Made by a program: the position numbers and the translations under genes. The notes under the pieces were generated by a model. The model had not been told where the DNA came from. It searched no databases and was given only the letters and a program-made list of their open reading frames with translations. A DNA stretch of 64,000 nucleotides from Terasakiella magnetica. GTDB taxonomy: Bacteria > Pseudomonadota > Alphaproteobacteria > Rhodospirillales > Magnetospirillaceae. Where the stretch lies: assembly GCA_902729415.1 (NCBI GenBank), contig CACVCF010000035.1:36313-100312 (forward strand). Direction: 5' to 3'. Shown here piece after piece: positions 63,907 through 64,000 of this stretch (position 1 is its first letter; each line of letters opens with the position of its first letter).

Positions 63907-64000
63907 GATGGTGACCTTCTTGTAGCCCTTGACCAGCGAGGAGCCGGCGGCTTATGCCTCTGACCCATTAGGGCCCCCATCCGCTTTCGGGCTCCGCTTT

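Overview
The window looks like chromosomal DNA of a GC-rich alphaproteobacterium, most likely a Rhodospirillales member close to Magnetospirillum. That is inferred from gene families and gene order, not from a search. Supporting signs are miaB-phoH-ybeY-corC-lnt, glnD-murJ-trpS, hrcA-grpE beside rph-rdgB, ftsEX-ydcF-plsC, argH-lptM-lysA, a TIGR02302/DUF4175 protein and a class II (B12-dependent) ribonucleotide reductase. No magnetosome genes are present.

Layout. 1-5136: a tightly overlapping operon for tRNA modification (miaB, cut by the window edge), RNA maturation (phoH, ybeY), a CBS-domain CorC protein and lipoprotein acylation (lnt). 5175-9606: an XRE regulator, a DUF6165 protein and three tandem family 9 glycosyltransferases. 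9718-18414: glnD, murJ, trpS, DUF2333, a TauE/SafE permease with its TIGR02186 partner, and a universal stress protein. 18451-25405: a PiT phosphate transporter with DUF47 partner, a CBS protein, a decayed response regulator, a divergent FlgI downstream of PmbA, an EI24 membrane protein, a lipoprotein and a histidine-rich protein. 25686-31958: an unrecognised 393-residue protein, a possible globin-domain remnant, and a 1399-residue hybrid kinase/diguanylate cyclase with a single-domain response regulator. 32154-43631: tRNA-Gln, dnaK-dnaJ, a uracil-DNA glycosylase, ETF-QO, a TPR lipoprotein, ispE, dapB, a tiny membrane protein, grpE and hrcA. 43749-58597: rph, rdgB, a zinc-ribbon protein, ftsEX, ydcF, plsC, nrdJ, an S4 protein, TIGR02302, lysA, lptM, argH and three small genes.

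From 58859 the character changes. A 45-bp copy of the 3' half of tRNA-Gly(GCC) marks an attachment site, and everything to its right is visibly less GC-rich: a HigBA-like toxin-antitoxin pair with an operator-like inverted repeat, small phage-like proteins separated by stem-loops, an exact 40-bp repeat present twice, and a 5'-truncated helicase/primase-like replication protein. This reads as the left end of an integrated element whose integrase and intact tRNA-Gly would lie beyond the window.

Most of the window is housekeeping. The parts most worth a second look are the tRNA-Gly island and its 40-bp repeat (one copy read in frame inside the replication ORF), the structured leader of nrdJ with DnaA-box-like sequences, the lone divergent FlgI, the GT9 paralog that has lost its Gly-Asp loop, and the histidine-rich protein.
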